A stretch of 64,000 nucleotides of DNA from CAZEQJ01 sp964514385 (GCA_964514385.1 CAZEQJ010000012.1:1-64000); one strand, 5' to 3'. Positions 29,901 through 39,263 are shown, numbered from the stretch's first letter. Program-made: numbers and translations. The notes: generated by a model not told the origin, from the letters alone.

Positions 29901-30354
29901 GCTCTATGGTGCCTTTTCTACCGATCCATATTCACATACACCCAAAGGAAAAGGTGTACAGCAACCTGGCATGACCGGGCAGGTAAAGGAAGATATCATT
30001 TCAAGGCTATTCGAGCTGGGCGTTCAGGTACAGCAAGGAAAATTGATTTTTGCCCCGGAGCTGCTGCAAAAGGATGAGTTTTTGAAGGAGCCTGCTGTAT
30101 TTGAATTTTATGATGTCCACCTGGAGGTGAAAGAAATCAGGCTTGATACAGGCTCTCTGGCCTTTACCTATTGTCAGGTTCCTGTGATCTATCACCTGGG
30201 TGATCGTAATACAATCAAAATAAAGATTAAGGATGGCTCATCAGAAGAAATCGATACAAATACATTAAATGAAAACCATAGTCATGAAATATTTATGCGT
30301 ACCGGGAAAATTGAACGCATAGATGTAGGAATAGACCAAACTCGATTAAAATAG
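26968..30354 (+). CDS. GH149/GH94-like beta-glucan phosphorylase
   Basis: A 1128-residue protein without a signal peptide, so cytoplasmic. The N-terminal beta-sandwich (YFRISNHDQLRPFFMNI, GLTAGRINSEYALFPYYTDD) and the (alpha/alpha)6 barrel resemble the GH94/GH149/GH161 phosphorylases. The motif PEWNDANNALVGNG carries the expected catalytic Asp630 and stands where cellobiose phosphorylases have WDDANN. The length and the beta-1,3-glucan neighbours favour GH149 (beta-1,3-oligoglucan phosphorylase), which would give glucose-1-phosphate and save one ATP per glucose. It lies between a GH-A enzyme and GH17, with a GPH symporter in the same operon. The exact family is inferred. Confidence 0.78.
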   Translation: MKNVKINGEEYFRISNHDQLRPFFMNIVSDSNHWMFVSSNGGLTAGRINSEYALFPYYTDDKITDNHDNTGSKTIFRVNDKIWEPFSPRFQHLYNHTRNLYKNKYGNRLMFEEINHDLSLVFRYEWSTSHKYGFLRNCFLLNTGSDPQQLTLLDGLQNIMPAGVPSDLQNNTSNLVNAYKRCELDQNSGLGIFSLSAVIIDRAEPSEALKANSVWSAGLENPTYLLSTLQLDDFRNGREIRPEHDIKGERGAYFISGDVTLLPGKSASWSLIADVNKSQADIASLIQNISEKGDSLLQEVEMDRDWGTHNLAGLIASADGMQLSSDAKLNARHISNTLFNVMRGGIFDDGYNIAKWDIENFIKSANRDVYQKHQDIIHKLPDRLRLEELFAAADATGDPDLIRITREYLPLKFSRRHGDPSRPWNRFSINTVSEKDGSKVLDYEGNWRDIFQNWEALAHAYPGYIQSMITKFLNATTLDGYNPYRVMKHGFDWEVIDEHDPWAYIGYWGDHQIIYLQKFLEFIKDHFPDRMQKIMGESWFVFANVPYKIKAYREICQNPKDTIIFDTAEDLKIRALRDKIGADGAIRMADSTPVCAGFIEKLLITALTKLSNFVPEGGIWMNTQRPEWNDANNALVGNGVSMVTLYYLRRFFSFFIDILPSDGEVDVAAPLHSFYAGIKNALTSHHDLLSDAIDDTYRKSIMDMLGEAGSEYRQQVYAGKWSHEGQKLPCDELRDFGALVLQYLDHSIKANKRKDGLYHAYNLLSLSKDKAAITYLDEMLEGQVGVLSSGYLEPEESVSVLDALKQSRLFREDQYSYILYPDKTLPGFMEKNRVSADKIEQSSLLKHLVSIGDNSILQKSPYGHYHFHPDFRNADVLKQALENLSPEFSTLVENEKGKVMELYEQVFNHKAFTGRSGTFFAYEGLGSIYWHMVSKLLLATNECIRQAIDSNSSPEISGRLMEHYYEIQAGIGTHKSPELYGAFSTDPYSHTPKGKGVQQPGMTGQVKEDIISRLFELGVQVQQGKLIFAPELLQKDEFLKEPAVFEFYDVHLEVKEIRLDTGSLAFTYCQVPVIYHLGDRNTIKIKIKDGSSEEIDTNTLNENHSHEIFMRTGKIERIDVGIDQTRLK

Positions 30355-30357
30355 CGA

Positions 30358-31620
30358 ATGATGAAATGGGCGGCTATATACTTAGCATTATCAGTAGTAT
30401 TTACAGTTTCATGCAGCAAACAGGAAATGCAGTCAAAACATAATATATCAGCAAGCGAAATATTGGGTAATCCTGATTATACGGCGATATCGTATGGCGG
30501 ATATCGTACAAACTCGAGGGAGATACAGCCTACGGTAGGTGAATTGATGGAAGACATGAAAATACTTCACGCCATGGGTATTCGGATATTACGAACATAT
30601 AATGTGCATCTGCCTCATGCTTCAAATGTGCTGAAAGCTATTGACAGCCTTCGCTCAAGCGATAAAAACTTCGAAATGTACGTTATGCTGGGCGCCTGGA
30701 TTGATTGTAAAAACGCCTGGACAGACCTCCCTCCGGACCATGACCAGGAAAGTGAACGAAATCAGGAAGAGATAGATAAGGTCGTGGCATTGGCGCAGGA
30801 ATACCCGGAAATAGTGAAAATCATTGCCGTTGGAAATGAGGCTATGGTAAAATGGGCCACGGCATATTATGTGCAGCCGGGCGTTATATTGAAATATGTG
30901 AATTATCTGCAAGGTCTGAAAAAATCCGGTAAACTATCGGCTGACCTTTGGATTACCAGCTCTGATAATTTTGCCTCATGGGGCGGTGGTGGCGCAGAAT
31001 ACCATGTTGAGGATCTTAAAAAGCTCATTCACGCTGTCGATTATATCTCTGTGCATACCTATCCCATGCACGACACACACTATAATCCGGTATTCTGGGG
31101 TATCAGTCCGGGTGATTCATCCCTTTCCAGGGAAGAGAAAATCCAGCATGCAATGGATCAGGCTGTGCAGTATGCCATTGATCAATATGAAAAAGTCTAC
31201 CAATACATGGTAAGTGTGGGCGCAGATAAACCAATCCACATCGGCGAAACAGGATGGGCTACCCATGCAACCGGACATTATGGTCCTCGTGGCAGCCGCG
31301 CCTGCGATCAGTATAAAGAGGCTTTGTATTACAATACAATGCGTGCATGGACTAAAGCCAACAATATTGCATGCTTTTATTTCGAAGCCTTTGACGAACC
31401 ATGGAAAGACGCACAAAATCCGGAAGGATCAGAGAATCATTTCGGTCTGTTCACGGTAGATGGCAAAGCGAAATATGTGCTCTGGCAACTGGTCGATCAG
31501 GGCGTATTTCAAGGCCTTACACGTGGAGGAAACCCAATTATCAAAACATATGAGGGAAATGTAAATACTTTAATGAAGGAGGTACTTCTGCCTCCGGAAA
31601 ACGAACTGATAAAGGAATGA
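30358..31620 (+). CDS. GH17 beta-1,3-glucan hydrolase lipoprotein
   Basis: A 420-residue lipoprotein (lipobox TVSC). The GH17 barrel shows AISYGGYRTNSREIQPT at the first strand, RILRTYNVHLP, the acid/base in VGNEAMVKW (Glu161) and the nucleophile in HIGETGWATHA (Glu297), followed by FYFEAFDEPWKD. Most bacterial GH17 enzymes act on beta-1,3-glucan, either hydrolysing or transferring. Start is the first of two Met codons. The last four bases overlap the next start. Confidence 0.87.
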   Translation: MMKWAAIYLALSVVFTVSCSKQEMQSKHNISASEILGNPDYTAISYGGYRTNSREIQPTVGELMEDMKILHAMGIRILRTYNVHLPHASNVLKAIDSLRSSDKNFEMYVMLGAWIDCKNAWTDLPPDHDQESERNQEEIDKVVALAQEYPEIVKIIAVGNEAMVKWATAYYVQPGVILKYVNYLQGLKKSGKLSADLWITSSDNFASWGGGGAEYHVEDLKKLIHAVDYISVHTYPMHDTHYNPVFWGISPGDSSLSREEKIQHAMDQAVQYAIDQYEKVYQYMVSVGADKPIHIGETGWATHATGHYGPRGSRACDQYKEALYYNTMRAWTKANNIACFYFEAFDEPWKDAQNPEGSENHFGLFTVDGKAKYVLWQLVDQGVFQGLTRGGNPIIKTYEGNVNTLMKEVLLPPENELIKE

Positions 31621-33107
31621 AGTATATAATCAACACACTTATAGTCGTCATTTTTATGTCGTGCACTACTAAAAACCCGCTCAAGGTAGATATCATCGAA
31701 ACTGCTGCCAACGGGCATAAGCTGACAGAAATACTCCCGATAGATATCGTGACAGAAAATACGATCACAATAGACGCGGGCACCACCTACCAGAAGATCA
31801 CAGGTTTTGGTGGGTCATTTACTGAGTCCTCGGCCTATCTGCTTAATCAAATGAGCGATACAAAGCGAAAGCAAATACTTGAAGCCTATTTTGGGGATGA
31901 TGGTGCGGCATATTCGCTTACCCGTACCCATATGAATTCCTGCGACTTCTCGCTTGGCCATTATTCATACGCACCGGTGCCTGAAGATATGGATCTGCAG
32001 CATTTTACGATTGAGGAAGACCGTGGCGACATTATCCCCATGATAAAGGAGGCAATGGAAATTTCTTCAGAAGGATTTAAGCTGATTGCATCACCATGGA
32101 CGGCGCCTCCGTGGATGAAGGACAATAACGATTGGGTAGGAGGTAAGCTTTTGCCTGAATACTATGATGTCTGGGCACGATTTTTTTCCAGATACTGGGA
32201 TGAATACCAAAAGGAAGGCATTGAAGTATGGGGATTTACCATCGAAAATGAACCGCATGGCAATGGTAATAACTGGGAAAGCATGCATTATACACCTGAG
32301 GAAATGACAGATTTTGTTGTCAATCACCTTAAACCAACACTCGTAAACGACGGAAAAGGAGATGTGATACTGCTGGGATATGACCAGAATCGTGCCGGTA
32401 TTAAGGAATGGGTGGACGTAATGTATGCTACGGGAGAAACTTCGGCTGCATATGATGGTACAGCCATTCACTGGTATGAAAGCACCTACGATTTTTTTCC
32501 AGATGCACTCCAATATGCCCACCAAAAAGCACCAGACAAATACCTGATACAGACAGAAGCCTGTGTAGATGCCGAGGTGCCTAAATGGAAAGACGACGAT
32601 TGGTACTGGAGCAAAGAAGCCACCGATTGGGGGTGGGATTGGGCACCGGAAGACCAGAAATACCTTCATCCCAAATATGTGCCTGTATTTCGGTATGCCC
32701 GCGATATAATCGGATGCCTGAACAACCGGGTCGATGGCTGGGTAGACTGGAATATGGTGCTTAATCGGCAGGGTGGACCCAACTGGTTCGAAAACTGGTG
32801 TGTTGCGCCCGTGATTGTGGATCCGGAGCTGGATGAGATCTATTTTACACCCATTTACTATACATTGGTTCATTTTAGCCGGTATATACGTCCGGGAGCA
32901 ATGGTAATTGATGCTAAAAGCTCCGATGAGACTTTAATGGTGACGGCAGCACAAAACCCGGATGGCTCAATAGCAGCGGTGATATTCAACGAGTATCCTG
33001 AAGAAAAAACATTCAACCTAACCTTTAACGGCCGGACAACAACGATAAGGATAAGTCCGAGTGCCATCCAAACCATAACGATCTCCAACCAACCTGATCA
33101 GATATGA
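31617..33107 (+). CDS. GH30 glycoside hydrolase lipoprotein, likely beta-1,6-glucanase
   Basis: A 496-residue lipoprotein (MKYIINTLIVVIFMSC). The barrel begins after QKITGFGGSFTESSAYLLN, with LTRTHMNSCDFSL, FKLIASPWTAPPWMKDN, the acid/base in TIENEPHGNG (Glu212) and the nucleophile in LIQTEACVDAEV (Glu314); a beta-sandwich follows. These are the marks of GH30, whose bacterial members include endo-beta-1,6-glucanases and glucosylceramidases. In a laminarin context a debranching beta-1,6 activity is the best guess. Confidence 0.87.
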   Translation: MKYIINTLIVVIFMSCTTKNPLKVDIIETAANGHKLTEILPIDIVTENTITIDAGTTYQKITGFGGSFTESSAYLLNQMSDTKRKQILEAYFGDDGAAYSLTRTHMNSCDFSLGHYSYAPVPEDMDLQHFTIEEDRGDIIPMIKEAMEISSEGFKLIASPWTAPPWMKDNNDWVGGKLLPEYYDVWARFFSRYWDEYQKEGIEVWGFTIENEPHGNGNNWESMHYTPEEMTDFVVNHLKPTLVNDGKGDVILLGYDQNRAGIKEWVDVMYATGETSAAYDGTAIHWYESTYDFFPDALQYAHQKAPDKYLIQTEACVDAEVPKWKDDDWYWSKEATDWGWDWAPEDQKYLHPKYVPVFRYARDIIGCLNNRVDGWVDWNMVLNRQGGPNWFENWCVAPVIVDPELDEIYFTPIYYTLVHFSRYIRPGAMVIDAKSSDETLMVTAAQNPDGSIAAVIFNEYPEEKTFNLTFNGRTTTIRISPSAIQTITISNQPDQI

Positions 33108-34534
33108 CTACCATAAAAACTGCCGCAAAAGATATAGTTCCGTTAGGTCAGAAGGCTGCCTATGGTACAGGAAACCTGGTACTCAACCTTCTGCCTGCTT
33201 CTCTGAGTATCTTCATGTTTTTTCTGGTTACCGCATTCGGCATGGATCCTTTCCTTGCAGGCTTACTGGGAGGTCTACCGAGAATATTTGATGCAATTAC
33301 AGACCCGATTATGGGTTTTATTACTGATAATACCAGAAGCAAATGGGGCCGGAGAAGACCTTATATTGTTATCGGAGCTATCGCCAGCGGGGTTGTATTT
33401 GCCTTGCTGTGGCAGCTTAACCCGGATCATTCCGTCGCTTACAATTTCTGGTATTTTCTGATTTTTTCCCTGCTTTTTACCCTTGGCAATACCATGTTTG
33501 CCACACCATTTGTAGGGCTGGGTTATGAGATGACGTCCGATTATAACGAACGTACACGACTTATGGCTTTTGCACAGACCATGGGCCAGATCGCATGGAT
33601 GATCGTACCCTGGTTTTGGGTGATTGTGGCTGACCCTGATTTATTTGCTGACCAGTCCGCAGGAGTACGTCAGATGGCTATAATTGTAGGTGCCGCCTGT
33701 ATTATCCTGGGTATTACACCCGGACTATTCTGCAAAGGAATAGACGCCAGCCATATGGAAGGACGTGCCGATTTAAGTCTGCGCAGTCTGGGTAAAAACC
33801 TGAAAAGCCTTCTGAAGAGCATTGGTGAAATAGGAAAAAACGGCCCTTTCATGCGCCTTTGCGGTGCTACTTTTCTGGTATTTAACGGGTTTCAGCTTGT
33901 CTCCGGCTTTGCTTATTATATCATTGTATTTCATATGTTTAACGGGGACTACGGCCTTACCGGATCCTGGCCCGCTTGGTTTTCTACCATGAGTGCAGTA
34001 GCTACTGCTTTTTTAGTTATTCCTATAATATCCAAAATGTCGGATGCATGGGGAAAGCGTAATGCCTTTATCGTTGCTACCGTCATCTCAATCATAGGCT
34101 ATGGACTTAAATGGTGGGGCTTCAGCGGAATAAATACATGGCTGATCTTTATGCCAATACCGTTTATGTCCTTCGGCATCGGAGGCCTGTTTACCCTTAT
34201 GATGAGCATGACAGCAGATGTATGTGACCTGGATGAATTGCGCAATGGCATGCCACGAAAGGAAGGGACGTTTGGTGCGATCTACTGGCTTATGGTAAAA
34301 ATCGGACAGGCTATAGCCCTGATTTTGGCAGGTCTTGTTTTAAAAATGGTAGGCTTTATACCCGACGCTGCAATACAAAGCAGTGAAACCATGACCCAGC
34401 TTCGCCTGGCCGACATCATCATTCCGGCTGCAACCGCAGGACTGGCCATTTTTGTGATGCGCGGATACAATATTACCGAATCCAGAGCGCGGGAAATAAA
34501 AGCAGAGCTGGTTGATCGCCGTGGCGAGCTGTAA
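33104..34534 (+). CDS. GPH-family sugar:cation symporter (MFS)
   Basis: A 476-residue inner-membrane transporter with about 12 helices. DAITDPIMGFITDNTRSKWG followed by RRRPYIV is the signature of the glycoside-pentoside-hexuronide:cation symporter family. It overlaps the GH30 gene by four bases. It should carry glucose or short gluco-oligosaccharides into the cytoplasm, where the phosphorylase and signal-less GH17 act. Confidence 0.9.
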   Translation: MTTIKTAAKDIVPLGQKAAYGTGNLVLNLLPASLSIFMFFLVTAFGMDPFLAGLLGGLPRIFDAITDPIMGFITDNTRSKWGRRRPYIVIGAIASGVVFALLWQLNPDHSVAYNFWYFLIFSLLFTLGNTMFATPFVGLGYEMTSDYNERTRLMAFAQTMGQIAWMIVPWFWVIVADPDLFADQSAGVRQMAIIVGAACIILGITPGLFCKGIDASHMEGRADLSLRSLGKNLKSLLKSIGEIGKNGPFMRLCGATFLVFNGFQLVSGFAYYIIVFHMFNGDYGLTGSWPAWFSTMSAVATAFLVIPIISKMSDAWGKRNAFIVATVISIIGYGLKWWGFSGINTWLIFMPIPFMSFGIGGLFTLMMSMTADVCDLDELRNGMPRKEGTFGAIYWLMVKIGQAIALILAGLVLKMVGFIPDAAIQSSETMTQLRLADIIIPAATAGLAIFVMRGYNITESRAREIKAELVDRRGEL

Positions 34535-34553
34535 TCATTAATATAACATCATC

Positions 34554-35435
34554 ATGTCATTACGAAAAGAACGATTCAAATCCCTGACACCACGTCACTA
34601 CAATGAAAAATCAATAGGGGAACTTAAAGTCCGCGCAAAAGAGCTGCTTGAGGCTGGCATCCACGGCTTTTGCTTTAGCGCCTACGAAGAAGGCCAAAAA
34701 CCAGGAGACCATCTGTCGGAAGCGCAGGTACGACGGAGACTGGAGATTATGAGGCCTTATACCAAATGGGTTCGCTCATTTTCGTGCATTGAGGGTAATG
34801 AATATATCCCTAAAATCGCAAAAGAGCTGGGCATGAATACCCTTGTCGGGGCATGGCTTGGAAAAGATGCTCAAAAGAACAAGGAAGAAATCGAAGGACT
34901 GATCAGTCTTGCCAACTCCGGATTGGCAGATGTGGCAGCTGTGGGTAATGAAGTGATGTACCGCGGCGACCTTTCCGAAGATGAATTACTAACGTTTATT
35001 CAGGAAGTGAAATCATCAGTGACCGTCCCCGTCGGCTATGTCGATGCTTATTATGAGTTTGAAGACCGTCCCAGGATCACCGGACTTTGCGATGTGATTC
35101 TGACCAATTGTTATCCGTTCTGGGAGGGATGCAGCCTTGAATATTCATTGCTTTACATGAAAGAAATGTACCGCATTGCCCGGCAGGCAGGTAAGGGGAA
35201 GCGGGTGATCATCACCGAAACTGGCTGGCCCGAAATGGGATCAAGTCTTTATGGAGCGGTGCCTTCAGAGGAGAACTTTCTGCGCTATTTCATCAGCACA
35301 CAGGAATGGTCGAAGGATGAAGGGATTGAAATTTTTTATTTTTCTTCTTTTGATGAAGCGTGGAAGATAGAAAACGAAGGTGATGTCGGTGCCTGCTGGG
35401 GCATCTGGGATAAAAATGAGAAGTTAAAACTGTAG
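34554..35435 (+). CDS. Cytoplasmic GH17 family enzyme
   Basis: A 293-residue GH17 barrel without any signal peptide. GIHGFCFSAYEEGQKPGDHL replaces the usual first strand, with acid/base in VGNEVMYRG (Glu133) and nucleophile in ITETGWPEMG (Glu222), then FYFSSFDEAWK. Its cytoplasmic location next to the phosphorylase and the symporter suggests that it hydrolyses or transfers imported beta-1,3-glucan oligosaccharides. It closes the operon and is followed by a terminator. Confidence 0.87.
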   Translation: MSLRKERFKSLTPRHYNEKSIGELKVRAKELLEAGIHGFCFSAYEEGQKPGDHLSEAQVRRRLEIMRPYTKWVRSFSCIEGNEYIPKIAKELGMNTLVGAWLGKDAQKNKEEIEGLISLANSGLADVAAVGNEVMYRGDLSEDELLTFIQEVKSSVTVPVGYVDAYYEFEDRPRITGLCDVILTNCYPFWEGCSLEYSLLYMKEMYRIARQAGKGKRVIITETGWPEMGSSLYGAVPSEENFLRYFISTQEWSKDEGIEIFYFSSFDEAWKIENEGDVGACWGIWDKNEKLKL

Positions 35436-35488
35436 TTTCTGTTTCACTTAGCTTCAGTAATGAGAATTTTCATTCCTGAATATTAAAT

Positions 35489-35514
35489 AGGCGCAACCAT
35501 AAGTGCCTTTTTTT
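35489..35514 (+). terminator. Terminator after the second glucan operon
   Basis: A 6-bp stem (AGGCGC at 35489-35494 with GTGCCT at 35503-35508, one G-U pair), an 8-base loop and a run of seven T. Confidence 0.7.
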
Positions 35515-35569
35515 CGTGTAAATAATAGTATTGCTATTATTTATAGCAGCTTTACCCTTATGCATTTTT

Positions 35570-36178
35570 ATGAAAAAAATTGCTTTAGTTCTCCTGATGT
35601 TTGCTGCTGCAACCAATATCTATGCTCAGCAGGAAGATGATGTAAAAACGTTGATAAGCGGCGATATGAAATTGAGTGCCGATAAAATCGGCTTTTTTCT
35701 CGCGCCCATGTTCGGACAGACCACGATGGACGGAGGTGCAGCCTCGATATTGAACCTACGAGGTGGTTTAACCTACGACGACAGCTTTGCATTCGGGCTT
35801 TATGCCGGCACCTCATTAAACCAGATCATGCCGGTGAGTGAAACCGTTCCGGATGTATATATGGATTACTGGAGTGTGGGTGGCTTTGCTGAATATACCC
35901 TTTTTGCCAGAAGAGTGGTTCATCTTACTTTCCCAGTGTATATCGGGTATGGAGAAGTGCAGATGGACAATGAAGTCGGAGATGCCGGTTTGGGGGAAGC
36001 CAATTTTATGCAGGTAGAACCATCCGCTTTACTGGAAGTAAATATTCATAAATATGTTCGGTTTCAGGCAGGTGCAGGATATAGGTGGGTAAGTGATATG
36101 ACCTATCGCAACTTTGATCAGACGGCCATTTCGGGAATCACCGGATATGTGGGCCTGAAGATCGGCCTCTTTAATTAA
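35570..36178 (+). CDS. Outer-membrane beta-barrel protein
   Basis: A 202-residue protein. The ATG at 35570 begins a clear signal peptide (MKKIALVLLMFAAATNIYAQ); an ATG at 35531 would place extra residues before it. The mature part shows alternating aromatic strands (GFFLAPMFGQTTMDGG, AFGLYAGTSLNQI, VSDMTYRNFD) and ends ITGYVGLKIGLFN, typical of small eight-stranded outer-membrane barrels. Function unknown. It stands alone between a terminator and the antiporter. Confidence 0.7.
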   Translation: MKKIALVLLMFAAATNIYAQQEDDVKTLISGDMKLSADKIGFFLAPMFGQTTMDGGAASILNLRGGLTYDDSFAFGLYAGTSLNQIMPVSETVPDVYMDYWSVGGFAEYTLFARRVVHLTFPVYIGYGEVQMDNEVGDAGLGEANFMQVEPSALLEVNIHKYVRFQAGAGYRWVSDMTYRNFDQTAISGITGYVGLKIGLFN

Positions 36179-36263
36179 TCAACAGTTGGGTAAGAGATGT
36201 TGATCTGGTGGATAGGTGGGCTTATTTCCCTTATATTGCAAAAGATATTCACCTTCGATCTAA

Positions 36264-38249
36264 ATGCATTTACCTCTATTACAGGACATCCTCATATTAC
36301 TGGGCTTTTCGGTTGTTATCGTTTTTGCCCTGCAGAAAATAAAGCTTCCTTCCATTATAGGATTCCTGGTTACGGGAATCATCATCGGGCCATACGGGCT
36401 TAGTCTGATCAATGCTGTGGATCAGGTGGAAACGCTATCTGAGATTGGGGTAATATTGCTGCTCTTTGTCATCGGAATGGAGCTTTCCATCAAGCAACTG
36501 GCATCCATCAAAAAAACGGTATTTTTTGGCGGTCTTTTTCAGGTAGGAATTACAGCCCTGGTAACTGCAGGTATTTATTTCACACTGGGTTCCACCTGGA
36601 GTGAAGGTGTATTTGTAGGCTTTATCTTTTCATTATCCAGTACTGCCATTGTGCTGAAGACATTGCAGGACAGAAAGGAAATCGCCACACCACATGGACG
36701 AAACGCATTAGCCATACTTATTTTTCAGGATATTATTGTAGTACCCATGATGCTGATTACACCCCTGCTTGCCGGGGCTTCAGAAAATATAGGCCGTGAT
36801 GTATTAATGCTTGTACTTAAATCCGGAGTGGTGCTCATAATTACCATTGTTAGCGCCCGGTACGTTGTACCCCGGCTTATGCATGCGGTGGCACGGACAA
36901 ATTCAAGGGAATTATTTCTGTTAGTCACTATTACCATATGCTTTGCCGTTGCTTTTCTGACTTCGGAGGTCGGCCTTTCACTGGCACTGGGAGCCTTTAT
37001 GGCAGGACTTATCATATCAGAATCAGAATACAGCCATCAGGCGACCAGCATTATCCTGCCATTCAGGGAGCTTTTTACCAGTTTCTTTTTTGTGTCGGTA
37101 GGCATGTTGTTAGATCTACGGTTTTTCATTGAAAATATCCTGATCGTACTGTTACTGGTATTGGCAGTATTTCTTATAAAATCGATTATTGCGGCTCTGG
37201 CAGTGGCAATTCTCCGTTATCCGACCAAAACGGTACTGCTCACCGGTTTATCTCTTTTTCAGGTAGGAGAGTTTGCGTTTATTCTATCGAAAGTAGGTAT
37301 TGACTACGATATCCTGGCACCGACCACCAATCAGTATTTCCTTTCTGTATCCATTGTGTCTATGATCCTTACTCCATTTATCCTTATATTTTCAGACAGG
37401 ATCGCCAATCGCTTTATCGGTGTTTCTAAAAAAATCGGTTTTGATCCTGATCAGAATGCTCCGGCAGGACTGGGGGGCATGGCTGAAGATCAGCTGGAAA
37501 ACCATCTGGTGATCATTGGGTATGGTATAAATGGCAGTAACCTGGCCAAAGCTGCCAATGCCAGCAACATTCCTTATGCCGTGGTTGAGATGAATGCTGA
37601 AATTGTTCGCCGCGAAAGGGCACGCGGTATCCCCATACTGTTTGGTGATGCTACTCAGGACCACATTCTTGAGGCAGTACATATTGGTGAAGCGCGTGTA
37701 GCTGTAATTGCCATTGCTGATAACAGCCAGACGAAGACCATGATTAAAAAAATACGGCAACACTCCGACAGCTTATATCTTGTAGTACGTACACGATATG
37801 TCAGAGAAACAGCCGAGCTGATTGCACTGGGCGCTGATGAAGTAATACCTGAGGAGTTTGAAACATCTGTCCAGATTTTTTCCCACGTACTGCATAATTT
37901 TCTGGTTACCGAAGATGATATTGAGCAGCTGGTAGGGAAAGTGCGTGCCGATAACTACCAGATCTTTGTCGATGACCCACAGCTTCCAAAGAGTTACCGG
38001 CCTCAGAATATTGCCGATTTCAACATCAGATCATTGCGGATCAATGCAGATAGCAGTCCGTACATCGGTTTATCGCTCAGGGAAATGAACCTGCGGGCAG
38101 CATATGGAATCAATATTCTGGGAATTAAGCGCAAAAACAGTGAAGTGTTTGAGCGTATGCATCCGGACGATGTATTGCATCAGGGCGATGTCATCTATGT
38201 ACAGGGCAATCAAAGTAACATAGAGCAGTTCAGAAAGCGTATTAGCTAA
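36264..38249 (+). CDS. CPA2-family cation:proton antiporter with TrkA domains
   Basis: A 661-residue inner-membrane protein. The first 390 residues hold about 12 helices of the CPA2 (KefB/YbaL-type) exchanger, including SSTAIVLKTLQDRKEI. A TrkA-N domain follows (VIIGYGINGSNLAKAAN, about 415-530; NAD(H)-binding), then a TrkA-C domain (about 570-655). The layout matches potassium or sodium/proton antiporters gated by nucleotide. Substrate ion not determinable. Confidence 0.9.
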   Translation: MHLPLLQDILILLGFSVVIVFALQKIKLPSIIGFLVTGIIIGPYGLSLINAVDQVETLSEIGVILLLFVIGMELSIKQLASIKKTVFFGGLFQVGITALVTAGIYFTLGSTWSEGVFVGFIFSLSSTAIVLKTLQDRKEIATPHGRNALAILIFQDIIVVPMMLITPLLAGASENIGRDVLMLVLKSGVVLIITIVSARYVVPRLMHAVARTNSRELFLLVTITICFAVAFLTSEVGLSLALGAFMAGLIISESEYSHQATSIILPFRELFTSFFFVSVGMLLDLRFFIENILIVLLLVLAVFLIKSIIAALAVAILRYPTKTVLLTGLSLFQVGEFAFILSKVGIDYDILAPTTNQYFLSVSIVSMILTPFILIFSDRIANRFIGVSKKIGFDPDQNAPAGLGGMAEDQLENHLVIIGYGINGSNLAKAANASNIPYAVVEMNAEIVRRERARGIPILFGDATQDHILEAVHIGEARVAVIAIADNSQTKTMIKKIRQHSDSLYLVVRTRYVRETAELIALGADEVIPEEFETSVQIFSHVLHNFLVTEDDIEQLVGKVRADNYQIFVDDPQLPKSYRPQNIADFNIRSLRINADSSPYIGLSLREMNLRAAYGINILGIKRKNSEVFERMHPDDVLHQGDVIYVQGNQSNIEQFRKRIS

Positions 38250-38390
38250 ACAAGGTTATTCTAATGGCTAATGTTGTACTCCCGTACGAACTAAAGCCTG
38301 CAGAATAGTGCTGCGTTTCTGATTTTTTTAATTCGATTATTCTTTATTCCGGATTATATATAATTTGTACTCAGAAACAAGGCCTTAACT

Positions 38391-39263
38391 ATGACCAGTA
38401 CCTCTGCTATTATCCTGGGTGCCTCCCTGATTATTATTATGTTTGGAATGGGTCTTTCCCTTTCTGTTGATGATTTTAAACGTGTTGTACTCTATCCCAA
38501 AGCCATCATTATCGGCCTGGTCAATCAGTTGATCCTGCTGCCGGCCATCGGTTTTCTGATCATCTATGTCATGGATTTAAAACCGGATATAGCCATCGGC
38601 CTTATCATTCTTGCTGCATGTCCAGGCGGACCAACATCCAACCTGATTACGCATCTGGCCAAAGGAGATACAGCGTTATCGGTGAGTCTGACGGCTGTAG
38701 CGAGCTTCATTACCGTGCTTACCATTCCGTTTATAGTTAATCTGGGATTGGTAATGGTACAGGGGAAGGAGACAGCATTCCAGCTTGATATTCTGAAAAC
38801 CATAAGCCAGATCTTTATCATCGTCATCATACCTGTAAGCCTAGGTATACTTATTCATGAGCGATGGAACTCCTTTGCAAAAAAAATGGATCGGCCTGTG
38901 CGTATCGCTTCCACTATCGTATTTATCCTGGTCATAGCCGGCTTACTGATCAAAGAGAAAGAAAATATAATTCCGTATTTCCAGCAGGCCGGCGTTGTAG
39001 CCCTGATACTGAATATAAGCACCATGATGCTGGGTTTTTTCACTGCACAGCTGTTTCGGCTTAATTTCCGGCAGGAGGTTTCCATCTCCATTGAAAGCGG
39101 GATACAGAACGGTACGCTGGCCATTTCCATTGCCACTGTACTGCTGAATAACTCCGCCTTTGCCATAGCGCCTGCCATTTACAGTCTGATCATGTTTTTC
39201 ACCGCCGGAGTATTGATCTGGTGGTCGCTCAGGCGTGCCAAAACAGCAGCGCAGGCGGTGTGA
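38391..39263 (+). CDS. Bile acid:sodium symporter (BASS) family transporter
   Basis: A 290-residue inner-membrane protein with about nine helices. MGLSLSVDDFKRVVLYPKA and AACPGGPTSNLITHLAKGD are family signatures, as is ESGIQNGTLAISIA near residue 236. BASS proteins take up bile acids or small organic anions with sodium; in free-living Bacteroidota the substrate is usually unknown. No operon partner is obvious. Confidence 0.88.
   Translation: MTSTSAIILGASLIIIMFGMGLSLSVDDFKRVVLYPKAIIIGLVNQLILLPAIGFLIIYVMDLKPDIAIGLIILAACPGGPTSNLITHLAKGDTALSVSLTAVASFITVLTIPFIVNLGLVMVQGKETAFQLDILKTISQIFIIVIIPVSLGILIHERWNSFAKKMDRPVRIASTIVFILVIAGLLIKEKENIIPYFQQAGVVALILNISTMMLGFFTAQLFRLNFRQEVSISIESGIQNGTLAISIATVLLNNSAFAIAPAIYSLIMFFTAGVLIWWSLRRAKTAAQAV

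Noticed and set aside
32091..32873. 260-codon antisense frame in the GH30 gene
   Set aside because: Long only because of codon bias on the opposite strand; the sense strand has both catalytic Glu motifs of GH30.
36197..36403. 68-codon frame overlapping the antiporter start
   Set aside because: It overlaps the real start in another frame and shows no domain or leader.
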